Positions 1 to 8,337 of a stretch of 64,000 bases of DNA are shown here, one piece after another; position 1 is the first letter of the stretch; each line of letters begins with the position of its first letter. The translations under genes were made by a program, and so were the position numbers. Source of the DNA: Chryseobacterium sp. MA9 (GTDB lineage: Bacteria; Bacteroidota; Bacteroidia; Flavobacteriales; Weeksellaceae); assembly GCF_024399315.1 (NCBI RefSeq), contig NZ_CP075170.1:4725501-4789500 (forward strand), read 5' to 3'. Under the pieces are notes generated by a model. That model was not told where the DNA came from and ran no database searches. It saw only the letters and a program-made list of their open reading frames with translations.

Positions 1-104
1 TTGTGAAACAGCTTTAATTCCTCACCAGTCATACCCAGCCGGGAAGCGATAGAGGTCAGCGTGTCTCCATTTCGTACCTGATATTGTAAGAAATCAATTT
101 CCAT
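1..104 (-). CDS. LysM-domain protein, N-terminal fragment (runs off the window)
   Basis: The reverse strand reads from an ATG at 104 with no stop before the window edge, giving 34 codons. The peptide contains YQVRNGDTLTSIASRLGMT, a typical LysM opening (YxVxxGDTLxxIA). LysM modules bind peptidoglycan or related N-acetylglucosamine polymers. There is no signal peptide before the module, so the protein is either exported by another route or is a LysM-bearing baseplate-type protein. The remainder lies outside the window, so the full function cannot be judged. Confidence 0.75.
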   Translation of the reverse strand, partial: MEIDFLQYQVRNGDTLTSIASRLGMTGEELKLFH

Positions 105-215
105 CCAATGTGAATTATCGCATAAAGCTATTAAAAAACTATATTTGAAATTAATTTTTGGGGTTAAATTTTAAAAATTGTAGTAGAATTACGACATAAG
201 GATAAAGGCAGTATG

Positions 216-295
216 AAAACCTCCCCGTCAAAAATTCTTTGAATTTTCGCAACCCCTTCAGAGGAAGGGAATATTACGTCTTCAGTTGAGGTTTT
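216..295. repeat. Cloverleaf-like structured element
   Basis: An outer stem AAAACCTC (216-223) with GAGGTTTT (288-295) encloses two perfect hairpins: AAAATTC/GAATTTT (231-237 with 241-247, 3-nt loop) and CCCTTC/GAAGGG (254-259 with 264-269, 4-nt loop). The nested, evenly spaced design looks like a non-autonomous mobile repeat or a conserved RNA fold. I believe similar strings are frequent between genes in Chryseobacterium, but that is recollection and not shown here. Confidence 0.5.
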
Positions 296-328
296 TGTCA
301 GAATTGTGACTTTCCAATACTTTAATGC

Positions 329-395
329 GATTCCTATGGAATGATAAACTGTATGGGTAAGACTATCATTCCAATTATGTCATTCCGTAGGAATC
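329..395. repeat. Inverted repeat with 16-bp arms and a competing internal arm
   Basis: GATTCCTATGGAATGA (329-344) faces TCATTCCGTAGGAATC (380-395), complementary apart from one position. Part of the left arm, TGGAATGAT (337-345), can instead pair with ATCATTCCA (365-373). Two mutually exclusive hairpins are therefore possible. The element resembles a short interspersed palindromic repeat. Confidence 0.55.
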
Positions 396-540
396 TAAGC
401 TGCTATATTTCAAAACTGGTATACTTTTAAAACAGTTAGTAGCAACTTAAAACAAGCCAACAAAAAAACTTTTGTAGTTTCATTATATACAATACAACCA
501 AAAGTTATTACTAATTTTAAAGCTATAAAAAACAACAAAC

Positions 541-1188
541 ATGAAGAATAGATTCTTACACGGAGTTATCATTGTATTAATCAGTTTGGGTTCCGCATAT
601 GCTCAGAAGTCCAATACTCAGTCATCTGTTTTTTTCACCACGAAGGCAAAGGATATTGTAAGAATCAACGAAACATTCAACGAACAGGATACAACAAACA
701 GTAAGAGCTTAAAAAACCGGCTGAAACCTATTCAGACCAATTTTAAAAGGATCAATTCCACGACAAAATGGACTTCTGTTCAAAAGAAAAATATTGAAGG
801 AGAATCGGCAGAAGGAGGAGAGGCAGCATTTTATTATACAGATAAAGGGTTGGAAAAAGTTATTGCCAGATATTATGGAGAAATGGGACAGGAGCTGATA
901 GAATATTATCTTCTGAACGGACAGCTATCGTTTGTTTTCGAGAAAGAGTACAGGTATAACCGACCGCTTTTCTATGATGCTAAAGCAATGAAAGAAAATA
1001 ATGATACGGAAGCATTTGACTTGAGAAAATCAAAAATTACAATGACCCGAAATTATTTTGAAAACGGAAATATAATCCTGATCAGCAATAATGCCGGACA
1101 TGGATCTGGTATCAGTATGGATTATGCCAATGAGCAGGAGAAAAAGATCAAAGAAGATTTTAAAAGGCTTCTGAAACTTATGGATTAA
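541..1188 (+). CDS. Exported hypothetical protein
   Basis: The 215-residue product starts with a clear signal peptide (basic MKNR, hydrophobic stretch, cleavage likely after SAYA), so it probably acts in the periplasm or outside. The mature part is hydrophilic and rich in Lys, Glu and Asn, with a Tyr-rich middle (for example YYTDKGLEKVIARYYGE, about residues 99-115) that may form beta strands. I do not recognise a family. It ends 7 nt from the convergent gene at 1196, and no terminator hairpin fits in the gap, so the two transcripts probably overlap. Confidence 0.65.
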   Translation: MKNRFLHGVIIVLISLGSAYAQKSNTQSSVFFTTKAKDIVRINETFNEQDTTNSKSLKNRLKPIQTNFKRINSTTKWTSVQKKNIEGESAEGGEAAFYYTDKGLEKVIARYYGEMGQELIEYYLLNGQLSFVFEKEYRYNRPLFYDAKAMKENNDTEAFDLRKSKITMTRNYFENGNIILISNNAGHGSGISMDYANEQEKKIKEDFKRLLKLMD

Positions 1189-1195
1189 AGGAGTG

Positions 1196-1735
1196 CTATG
1201 GTTTATCTGCCTTGATAATATTAAGTCTTTCTTCAACTTCATTGATCCTTTTGAGCCAATAGTTGATTCCTTCCTGGTTGGTCACAGTTTCCTTAAAAGC
1301 ATTACGATTGACAGCCCACAGATGGCCGCTGTTTTTTTGATAATCCAGTTCGCGTTCCTTTTTATTCTCAGGTTCTATCCGGTATCTCCAGAAGACCAGA
1401 GAATGCATATATTCTGAGCGGATTTTTTCCAGATAGGTAATAATAGCCTTTCGGTCCTGCGGGATATATCCGGGACCAGAGCATCCACATGAATGAAAAG
1501 TGATTCCTACCGTATACAAATCGCGGATGTGAGCCCATTGTTTGTCGTCATTTTTGGGAGGGGATTTAAAATCGAGTCCCATATTGGCCATAAGGTTTCC
1601 GCATTCGGGGCACTTGGCTTCTACCGAGGTTTTAGTATCCCGGTCCACATCTTTTAGGTGGCGTCGTTTGAAAGTTTTCTGGCAGTTGAAACAGGCATAA
1701 TGTCCTTTGTAAACCATCATGGAGTATCGGCACAT
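1196..1735 (-). CDS. Putative zinc-ribbon protein of unknown function
   Basis: The product is 179 residues. Two Cys pairs near the N-terminus, CFNC (residues 16-19) and CPEC (43-46), are spaced like a treble-clef or zinc-ribbon metal site. A further Cys pair in HSCGCSGPG sits near the middle. The C-terminal half is charged and helical. Alternative starts exist at Met6 or Met7 (1720 or 1717), which would put the first zinc knuckle nearer the N-terminus. It lies 33 nt downstream of the gene at 1769-2254 on the same strand, so the two are probably co-transcribed. No function can be assigned. Confidence 0.6.
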   Translation of the reverse strand: MCRYSMMVYKGHYACFNCQKTFKRRHLKDVDRDTKTSVEAKCPECGNLMANMGLDFKSPPKNDDKQWAHIRDLYTVGITFHSCGCSGPGYIPQDRKAIITYLEKIRSEYMHSLVFWRYRIEPENKKERELDYQKNSGHLWAVNRNAFKETVTNQEGINYWLKRINEVEERLNIIKADKP

Positions 1736-1768
1736 ACTATGATCTTATTCTTTGGTTATAAGTTATTT

Positions 1769-2254
1769 TTATTTGTTTTTATCCTCTTCATTAAAACTGA
1801 TTCCCATCAGGCTGCTGGCACTTCGCGGATCATAGACCGACCATACATTTCCCCAGGGAAACTTGAAGGTGCAGCTTGGGTAAGGTTTTTTCTTTTTTTG
1901 GGTTGGAGGGATTTCCAGGATCTGGGTGAGAAAGGTGTTGTTTCTGTGAAAAACTTTCATTTCTTTTTCCTCTGTCCATTCATTCCAGTCTTTTGCGTCA
2001 CCATTTTCCCAGGTGCTCATATGGATGATGTCCAGCTGATTTCCGGAAAAGCACAAACTGAAAGATACCTGATACCCTTTTATTTCTATACGCTGAAAGT
2101 AATACCAAAAGTACCCGGTTTTTACATCCCAGCAATTATGATATTTTTCTTTATAAAAATCAGTCTGCTTAAGCTGATCAAGACTCATTCCCTGATAAAG
2201 CTGTGTATTGAAGGTTTTCAGCTCTATAACTCCATTTTCACTGTTAATCAGCAT
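1769..2254 (-). CDS. Hypothetical cytoplasmic protein
   Basis: This 161-residue protein has no signal peptide or membrane segment. It is rich in aromatic residues (many Trp, Tyr and Phe, for example GYFWYYFQ near residue 47), which suggests a compact beta-rich domain. It precedes the zinc-ribbon gene by 33 nt on the same strand. Small aromatic proteins of this kind are sometimes immunity proteins of polymorphic toxins, and a LysM gene is close by, but nothing in the sequence proves that role. Confidence 0.6.
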   Translation of the reverse strand: MLINSENGVIELKTFNTQLYQGMSLDQLKQTDFYKEKYHNCWDVKTGYFWYYFQRIEIKGYQVSFSLCFSGNQLDIIHMSTWENGDAKDWNEWTEEKEMKVFHRNNTFLTQILEIPPTQKKKKPYPSCTFKFPWGNVWSVYDPRSASSLMGISFNEEDKNK

Positions 2255-2358
2255 GTCCCAAAAAATTGAAGCTATAAATATACCCGTTTTTTCTTTACAG
2301 ACAACGAATAATATTTACAGCTTCTAGTAGAAATAGAAATATCGGTGTGTTATTTGGG

Positions 2359-4638
2359 CTATGGGTTTGAAATTATTAATGTAGATGGGATATCAGAAAG
2401 CCAAAGACTTTTTGTATCAATCAGGTTTTTCCAGCTTTTACTGCTGATCAGCATCAGATCCTGAGAATTCAGAAATTCTTTCTCAATCTTTTTCTCATTG
2501 TAAAGCGTAATATGGTTTGGAGCTACCTGTTCTATACTTCTGATCAATTCTTTCACTTCAATATTGTTTCGGATCTGTCCTGCAGCATCCAGAATGATAA
2601 CCTGAGAATTGTTGTTATTGATAAGCCTTTTAGCATATTCAAGAAGATAAAAATCACTCAGATTAAAGATCGGAACAAATACTTTATCCGCCACTTTAAA
2701 GTCTTTTTCTACCAAAATTCCCACAGGAATATTGGTTTTGTCCAGAATCTGAAGCGTGAAATCGTCAAAAGGAGAATTGTTGAATATATTTCCTTTGCCT
2801 TTTACCGTATTCAGAAGCTTTTCAGGGTTGATGATTTTAGTTGTAAAACCCAATAATCGTCCTAATAAACTTCCTTCATACATGGATTTTCCAAGCATGA
2901 TCAGCAGAAGGTCATAATGTCCTTTATTGGTAATGCTGGTAAGATCACTTTCAATATCTGTAGATGCTTTGAAGAGGGTGGTAACCTCCAGATTAAGATC
3001 GTGAGAGGTTTCAATCACATTCTGAAATTGTGAATCTTCATACTCGTTGATATCGTAGGCATGCATCTCATCTACCGGAGCAATATTCATAGCAGTGATG
3101 CTTTTATTGCCGTTCATTTTATGAGTGAAATTGTGAGCCAGTTTTAAGAGAGTACTTCCTGATTCCGGTTTATCAAAAGAGAGGAGAACACGGTACTTGG
3201 AATCATTTTCATGAATTAGCTCGTCCTGATTTTTTTTAGATTTAAAAATAAAATTAATAAAGTCTAAGGCAGGTCCTGTCATAAAAGTGGTGAAAAGAGC
3301 CATAATCACGAGCATTGCAAAAATTTCAGGACTCAAAACCCCAAGGTCATATCCAATGTTCAGCACAATAAGTTCCATAAGACCTCTTGTATTCATCAGA
3401 GCTCCGATCGTTAAGCTTTCTTTCCAGTTAATGCCTACAAATCTGGCTGTGAGTGCACTTCCTGCAAACTTTCCGAGAACAGCGGTCAGAATAATAAATC
3501 CTGCCGTCATCCATAGATGGCTGTCATTCAGAAGTCCTATTTGGGTACGAAGTCCTGTAAATACAAAGAACAACGGAAGCAGAAGCACCAAAGCCACATC
3601 CTCTACCTTATCAATAAAAAGAGTACGGAATTTTGTATTCTCCGGCATAATAGCTCCCGCCATAAAAGCACCAAATAATGCGTGAATACCAATTACTTCA
3701 GTAGCATATGCAGATAAAATCAGAGTCAAAAAGAAAATAGCAACCATTGGTTTGCTGATTGTATTTTTACCTGCCTGAAGGTCTCCGATTCTTTTCAGGA
3801 ATGGTCTGACAATTTTTATCATTAAAAACACATAAGCAATGGCCATAATAATTACATAGATGGAGCTTGCGAAAGAGCCTGCCTTTACAATGGCAATTAC
3901 AGCAGCAAGAATACACCATGCAGTAATATCGTCTGCAGCTGCACAGGTAATAACAATTGTTCCCAGTTTGGTTTTCTGAAGATTTCTCTCCTGTACAATC
4001 CTTGCCAATACCGGAAACGCTGTAATGCTCATAGAAATGGCGATGAATAAAGCAAAAGAAGTAAACTGGATACCTTCCGGTGCAAATTCCTGGTAAACAA
4101 AATAAGAAAGTCCAATTCCTAAAGCAAAAGGAATAATAATACTTGCATGGCTGATTACTACGGCATCATGAGCTTTTTTTCTTAATACACTCAGATCCAG
4201 CTCCATTCCAACAATGTACATGAAAAGGATAAGACCTATCTGACTCAGAAACTGAAGATTGCCTAATGATTCTTTGGGGAAAAGAAATGCCGAAAACTCA
4301 GGGAAATACATTCCCACAAGTGACGGTCCCAGCACAATACCAGCAATCATTTCTCCGATTACAGTGGGCTGTTTTATTTTCATACAAATCCATCCGAAAA
4401 GCCTTGCAGTCATAATGATAGTGACGATTTGCGCCAATAATAATGCAAGCGGATGGTGAAGATTGGTTTTAAATGATTCCAGGAAATTTTCCCAGGTAGA
4501 GCCGCCGCTGGTTTTAGCAACAATATTTTCTTTTACTTCCAATGTCTGTCCTTCGATAATGAAATAATACATCAGACACGAAAAAACTGCGATGGTAGTA
4601 ATGTAGAAAATTAAATTTTTGTATTTCCCCAAATTCAT
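2359..4638 (-). CDS. CPA2-family cation/proton antiporter with C-terminal cytoplasmic domain
   Basis: The 759-residue protein has one N-terminal transmembrane helix (about 10-28), a periplasmic stretch, then a sodium/proton exchanger core of about 12 helices (roughly residues 60-475). Core hallmarks include PTVIGEMIAGIVLGPSL near residue 90 and the AAADDITAW motif near 235, whose paired Asp residues mark ion-binding sites in CPA2 antiporters. The last 280 residues are soluble, with alternating strands and helices like a universal-stress-type domain, probably regulatory. Expected role: Na+ or K+ exchange for protons in the inner membrane. It is transcribed alone; a CAACTTTGC box about 15-25 nt ahead of the start resembles the -7 element with one mismatch. 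Substrate specificity cannot be read from the sequence. Confidence 0.88.
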   Translation of the reverse strand: MNLGKYKNLIFYITTIAVFSCLMYYFIIEGQTLEVKENIVAKTSGGSTWENFLESFKTNLHHPLALLLAQIVTIIMTARLFGWICMKIKQPTVIGEMIAGIVLGPSLVGMYFPEFSAFLFPKESLGNLQFLSQIGLILFMYIVGMELDLSVLRKKAHDAVVISHASIIIPFALGIGLSYFVYQEFAPEGIQFTSFALFIAISMSITAFPVLARIVQERNLQKTKLGTIVITCAAADDITAWCILAAVIAIVKAGSFASSIYVIIMAIAYVFLMIKIVRPFLKRIGDLQAGKNTISKPMVAIFFLTLILSAYATEVIGIHALFGAFMAGAIMPENTKFRTLFIDKVEDVALVLLLPLFFVFTGLRTQIGLLNDSHLWMTAGFIILTAVLGKFAGSALTARFVGINWKESLTIGALMNTRGLMELIVLNIGYDLGVLSPEIFAMLVIMALFTTFMTGPALDFINFIFKSKKNQDELIHENDSKYRVLLSFDKPESGSTLLKLAHNFTHKMNGNKSITAMNIAPVDEMHAYDINEYEDSQFQNVIETSHDLNLEVTTLFKASTDIESDLTSITNKGHYDLLLIMLGKSMYEGSLLGRLLGFTTKIINPEKLLNTVKGKGNIFNNSPFDDFTLQILDKTNIPVGILVEKDFKVADKVFVPIFNLSDFYLLEYAKRLINNNNSQVIILDAAGQIRNNIEVKELIRSIEQVAPNHITLYNEKKIEKEFLNSQDLMLISSKSWKNLIDTKSLWLSDIPSTLIISNP

Positions 4639-4734
4639 AATTCCAATATTTTATGCAAAGTTGATAAGAATATAGTTATGTTAAATACTCTTTTTTTTAA
4701 AATGTAATGAATGTTCTAAAAAATGTAATAAAAT

Positions 4735-5124
4735 CTATTTAAAAGAATAGCCAAGTCCGATCCCTATTTTCCAGCTGCCATTCTGATCGGCTGTTTTGGT
4801 ATTGTAGTAAGCGGGAATCTGAAAGGCAATCTTTTTATAAACCATGGTAAGACCAGCGCCCAATGTAGGCATAATAGGACTGTTTTTCGTTCCTGATGAC
4901 CGGTCTTCTTTTATTCTCAGTGAAGGAAGCATTCCCAATACGAATTTAACTTTTTTATGGGTAAGACTTATGTTTGGTCCTGTAAAGTTAATAAAAGCAC
5001 CATGATCTACATATCCGGCCACTGCTATTCCGTCAAAAAATGATACCTTAACTTTTGAAGGGGGTTCCTGGGAGAAGCACAACCCGGATATGAGGATTCC
5101 TGCAGCATAAAAGCAATTTTTCAT
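4735..5124 (-). CDS. Small exported hypothetical protein
   Basis: The product is 129 residues with a signal peptide (MKNCFYAAGILISGLCFSQ). The mature part alternates short strands and glycine turns and ends in GIGLGYSF, with an aromatic near the C-terminus as in outer-membrane beta-barrel proteins. At about 110 mature residues it would make only a very small barrel. A TATTTTTGC promoter box lies 23-30 nt upstream. No family recognised. Confidence 0.6.
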   Translation of the reverse strand: MKNCFYAAGILISGLCFSQEPPSKVKVSFFDGIAVAGYVDHGAFINFTGPNISLTHKKVKFVLGMLPSLRIKEDRSSGTKNSPIMPTLGAGLTMVYKKIAFQIPAYYNTKTADQNGSWKIGIGLGYSFK

Positions 5125-5146
5125 TATAAAATCAATTAATTCTATG

Positions 5147-5154
5147 CAAAAATA
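5147..5154 (-). promoter_or_regulatory. -7 box TATTTTTG for the small exported protein
   Basis: On the minus strand the sequence reads TATTTTTGC, a perfect TAnnTTTG element of the Bacteroidota primary sigma factor, 23 nt ahead of the ATG at 5124. No TTG is seen at the expected -33 distance. Confidence 0.5.
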
Positions 5155-5234
5155 AATGGATTTTACCTTGGAAAAGGGAAGCTGTAATAAAGGTTGGATA
5201 TTCTGTAACGAAACCCTGAAGATTTGAAAAAGGC

Positions 5235-5945
5235 CTATTTTCCGAATAGTTCCATCAAAGAATTTTTATAGGCATCTCCAATCTGAAGTTTCAGAAAAGT
5301 GTGGTCTTCAGTAGCAATTGTTGTAATAATTTCGTTGGTAGAAAATACTTTAATGGAAGAAAGCGCAATGATCTCTTTTTTGTTGACCTGAGCAAAATCT
5401 TTGGCTGGAAGCATTTCCAGGAGGTTTTTAAAATTCAGGTTTTTTAATACGATGGTGGTTCCGTCGCTGAGGATAATATCTTTATCTCTGCTGTCAATTT
5501 CAGAGGTTTTAATATAAGAAATCTGTTCTGTGAATATGATGGTTTTCCCGATATTGGTATTCCATTCGATGAAGTCCTTTTTAGGAGAATTTTCCACTAA
5601 TTCTTTGGCTTTTTTGAAGGCCTGTATCAGTCTTTCTTTTTTAATAGGTTTTCTTACATAATCTACCACATTCAGATCGAAAGCTTCGGCTGCATATTCT
5701 TTATAAGCAGTGGTAAAGATTATTTTTTTTGAGCCTGAAATAATCTCAGCAACCTGAAGACCTGTCATTCCGGGCATTTCAATATCCAGAATACACAGAT
5801 TGCAGTCGATGTTATCTATTTCACTCAGGAAGATTTTGGGATCATTGAATGCTTTTACAACTTCTACATTGTCGATCTGTTCGCATAGAAGTTTTAAATA
5901 ACTGATGGCCAGTAATTCATCATCCAGAATAACGCATTTTATCAT
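5235..5945 (-). CDS. LytTR-family response regulator
   Basis: The 236-residue protein has a receiver domain (about 1-115) with acidic pair Asp8/Asp9, phosphoacceptor Asp54 in LDIEMPG, conserved Thr in FTTAY and Lys in VRKPI. A C-terminal LytTR DNA-binding domain follows (about 135-236). Such regulators bind direct repeats as dimers once phosphorylated by their LytS/YehU-type kinase. The start overlaps the kinase gene by 26 nt, which implies translational coupling. It is the last gene of the apparent ald operon. Target genes cannot be inferred from the sequence. Confidence 0.9.
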   Translation of the reverse strand: MIKCVILDDELLAISYLKLLCEQIDNVEVVKAFNDPKIFLSEIDNIDCNLCILDIEMPGMTGLQVAEIISGSKKIIFTTAYKEYAAEAFDLNVVDYVRKPIKKERLIQAFKKAKELVENSPKKDFIEWNTNIGKTIIFTEQISYIKTSEIDSRDKDIILSDGTTIVLKNLNFKNLLEMLPAKDFAQVNKKEIIALSSIKVFSTNEIITTIATEDHTFLKLQIGDAYKNSLMELFGK

Positions 5946-6693
5946 AGAATTCTCCTAAATTGATTTTTAATTCCGCCGTAAAGACTCCGTTTTTTGAGCT
6001 TCTTTCCAGTTGGTAATACGTACTGTAAATCATTTTAAGCCTTTGATCAAAAGACTGGCTTCCAAAACCGCTTTTTTCCTTTTCCAGAATATTCTTTAGC
6101 GAAGCTTTATTGCTTACTTTCATCGTAAAAATTCCGCCCTCAAGCTCCATATAAATGGAAATAAAGGAGTCTTGGGCCAGGAAATCTGTATGTTTGAAGG
6201 CATTTTCAATAAGATCCACAGAAATTAGCGGAGCAAATACCTTTTCCTCATACAAAGCATCAGATTTATTAATCCTTGATTTGATTCTGAAGTCAAAAAG
6301 AGGATTAATTTTAATTTTATTAATTTCAATAAGACTTAAAGCAAAATTGAGCTCCTCTTTTGGGCTTACATACTTATTGTTGCTTTCGTATAAAATATAG
6401 TCCAGAACATTTGCCAGCTTATCCAGTGACATATAGGTCTGATAGGCATGAGACTGTACCGAATTGAGAATATTTTTAAACAAATGCGGATTCAGCTTTG
6501 TCCCGATATGTTCCAGACGAACTTCATTCAGACGCTGTTCAATAAGTTTGTTGGTTTCCGATAATTTGGTATTTCTTTGCTTTAGCTTCTGATTCTGGCT
6601 GAAAAGGTAAATACTGGTGGTGAGAAACAGGAAAATGGCAAAAACTCCGATGAATATCAGATAATCATGAATCATGTAATAATTGCCGCCCAT
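5920..6693 (-). CDS. LytS/YehU-type sensor histidine kinase
   Basis: The 257-residue protein has one N-terminal membrane helix (about 10-31), a coiled-coil linker (34-60), the His_kinase phosphoacceptor motif NPHLFKNILN with His70, and an ATPase domain with the N-box VDLIENAFKH. It has no periplasmic sensor domain, so it probably senses through its single helix or a partner. The start at 6693 lies 15 nt downstream of the DUF4258-like gene; Met7 (6675) is an alternative. It overlaps the response regulator gene and should phosphorylate that protein. Confidence 0.88.
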   Translation of the reverse strand: MGGNYYMIHDYLIFIGVFAIFLFLTTSIYLFSQNQKLKQRNTKLSETNKLIEQRLNEVRLEHIGTKLNPHLFKNILNSVQSHAYQTYMSLDKLANVLDYILYESNNKYVSPKEELNFALSLIEINKIKINPLFDFRIKSRINKSDALYEEKVFAPLISVDLIENAFKHTDFLAQDSFISIYMELEGGIFTMKVSNKASLKNILEKEKSGFGSQSFDQRLKMIYSTYYQLERSSKNGVFTAELKINLGEFYDKMRYSG

Positions 6694-6708
6694 AATGTGG
6701 TATTAAAA

Positions 6709-7080
6709 CTATTTAAGTTTTTTAAGACCGTTTACCATCACTGTTTCTTCACATTTTTCATAAGTGATTTCGTAAGACGGATTTTTTTCAGGATAGGTTA
6801 AAAGATAGCTTGGACAAGGTTTCTTCTGTGCATGGCTGCGGTCAAAATCTACTTTTCCTTTGGTAATGATACTGTCTTTTATAAATTTCTCATCAATCTT
6901 GTAGGCTGCCATTGCACTTTTGGCCTCTTCAGAATATTTGAATTCTTTGGAAAGACTTTCGGCAATGACACGGCTGTTGGGTAAATAGCCGCTGCAGCTT
7001 GCCCCTTTTTTGTTTAAAATAAAAAATACAAGCAAAAGCCCCGGAATGAAGCCTATTGCATAAAATTTCAGTTTTTTCAT
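6709..7080 (-). CDS. DUF4258-like small membrane-anchored protein
   Basis: The product is 123 residues, with one N-terminal membrane helix (about 5-22), a Cys-containing motif SCSGYLPNSRV just after it, and a small alpha/beta domain with the segment KGKVDFDRSHAQKKPC. From memory this matches DUF4258-type proteins that accompany alanine dehydrogenase in Flavobacteriaceae. Its ATG overlaps the ald stop codon (TAATG), so translation is coupled. No biochemical role is known to me. Confidence 0.7.
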   Translation of the reverse strand: MKKLKFYAIGFIPGLLLVFFILNKKGASCSGYLPNSRVIAESLSKEFKYSEEAKSAMAAYKIDEKFIKDSIITKGKVDFDRSHAQKKPCPSYLLTYPEKNPSYEITYEKCEETVMVNGLKKLK

Positions 7081-8270
7081 TAGAAAATTAAAAGATTGAT
7101 ATCGTGGTACGTAAGTCCGAAACGGTCGCAGATGATCTTCTTGGTATGTCTTCCTTTGTACATATATAAGCTCTGCTTCATTTCGTTTTTGCGGATCAGC
7201 ATGTTTTCAAAGCCGCCCTCCTCGTCATAATTTAAAATATAGGAAAGGAAGAAATTCGAGATTGCCTTCGTAGTGGTTCTCGGCATTCTTGAAGTAAGGT
7301 TCGGAAGTCCGCAGTGGATGACACCGTGTTTGATGACATAAGGATCTTCCATGGTAGTAAGCTCTGAGGTTTCAATAACTTTACCGTTGTCTATGGTAAT
7401 ATCAATAATGACACTTCCTTTTTTCATTTTCATCACCATATCTTCAGTGACGATAGGAGTCATATTCAATCTTGGAAGAGCTCCTATCACTACATCAGCA
7501 CGTCTTAAGCTTTTGCTGAGCTCTTTAGGATCAATAATGGAAGTCGGTACACGGCTGTCAACAATCGTATGAAGTCTTCTCAGCTTTGATAAAGAGTTGT
7601 CGAAAACTTTTACACTGGCTCCTAAGCCAATGGCTGCTTTCGTGGCAAATTCACCTACAATTCCGGCTCCAAGAATCACTACTTCTGCAGGTCTTACTCC
7701 TGTGATCCCTCCCAGCATTAAGCCGTTTGATAAGGCTAGTAATTCCGAAGCATATAAAATGGAAACAGTTCCTGCAATTTCTCCGATTAATCTTACCAAT
7801 GCCAGCTGTTTGTATTCATCAACGATAAATTCAAAAGCAATGGCATTTATTTTTTTCTCTGCAAGCTTTAAGAAATATTCCTTGTCTCTGAGGTTGATCT
7901 GAAGTGCCGAAACCAAATAAGTATTAGGTTTCATGTACTCAATTTCGTCTTCAGTAGGAGGGTTGACTTTCAGAATGAGATCCTGCCCGAAAGCTTCTTT
8001 AGGATCATTAGTGATCTTCGCTCCTGATTCGGAATATTGTAAATCTGTAAAAAACGAACCTTCTCCGGACCCGGATTCTATAATGATCTCATGGCCGTGC
8101 TCTACCAACACCTGTACGGCGTCAGGAGTGATGCAGGTTCTCCTTTCATTGAGACAGGTCTCTTTAGGAATTCCAATACTAAACTGTTTCCCCTTTTTAA
8201 TAACCTCCAATTTTTCCTCTTTCGGCATTAATTCTTCTTCTGTGAAAGGAGTAAAAATATTTGTACTCAT
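7080..8270 (-). CDS. ald: Alanine dehydrogenase
   Basis: At 396 residues this fits the alanine dehydrogenase / PNT family, which catalyses L-alanine + NAD+ + H2O = pyruvate + NH4+ + NADH in the cytoplasm. The N-terminal part carries GIPKETCLNERRTCITPDAV and the NAD-binding Rossmann motif VVILGAGIVGEFATKAAIG near residue 200, followed by the acidic VFDNS. The chain is slightly longer than the 370-residue B. subtilis enzyme, with an N-terminal extension of about 30 residues. It is the first gene of a likely operon with the DUF4258-like gene and the LytTR pair; a TATCTTTGC promoter box lies 51 nt upstream. Confidence 0.88.
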   Translation of the reverse strand: MSTNIFTPFTEEELMPKEEKLEVIKKGKQFSIGIPKETCLNERRTCITPDAVQVLVEHGHEIIIESGSGEGSFFTDLQYSESGAKITNDPKEAFGQDLILKVNPPTEDEIEYMKPNTYLVSALQINLRDKEYFLKLAEKKINAIAFEFIVDEYKQLALVRLIGEIAGTVSILYASELLALSNGLMLGGITGVRPAEVVILGAGIVGEFATKAAIGLGASVKVFDNSLSKLRRLHTIVDSRVPTSIIDPKELSKSLRRADVVIGALPRLNMTPIVTEDMVMKMKKGSVIIDITIDNGKVIETSELTTMEDPYVIKHGVIHCGLPNLTSRMPRTTTKAISNFFLSYILNYDEEGGFENMLIRKNEMKQSLYMYKGRHTKKIICDRFGLTYHDINLLIF

Positions 8271-8320
8271 CCTTAAATTAAATTATGTCTTACAGATTGT
8301 TATTTACACTCAATTAATGA

Positions 8321-8329
8321 GCAAAGATA
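8321..8329 (-). promoter_or_regulatory. -7 box TATCTTTGC for the ald operon
   Basis: The minus strand reads TATCTTTGC, a perfect TAnnTTTGC element, about 50 nt ahead of the ald start and just past the tsaE stop at 8338. It separates the ald operon from the upstream tsaE unit. Confidence 0.6.
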
Positions 8330-8337
8330 CATAATAT

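Larger units (their letters stand above)
105..540. other. Intergenic region of 436 nt holding two structured repeats
   Basis: No open frame worth calling is present between the LysM gene (minus strand) and the plus-strand gene at 541. It contains a multi-hairpin element (216-295) and an inverted repeat (329-395), listed separately. The rest is AT-rich with no clear -7 box for the gene at 541. Confidence 0.6.

Noticed and set aside
1658..2269. 203-codon plus-strand frame
   Set aside because: It lies opposite the genes at 1196-1735 and 1769-2254, has no promoter box, and its product has no recognisable domain; the minus-strand frames have sensible starts and spacing.
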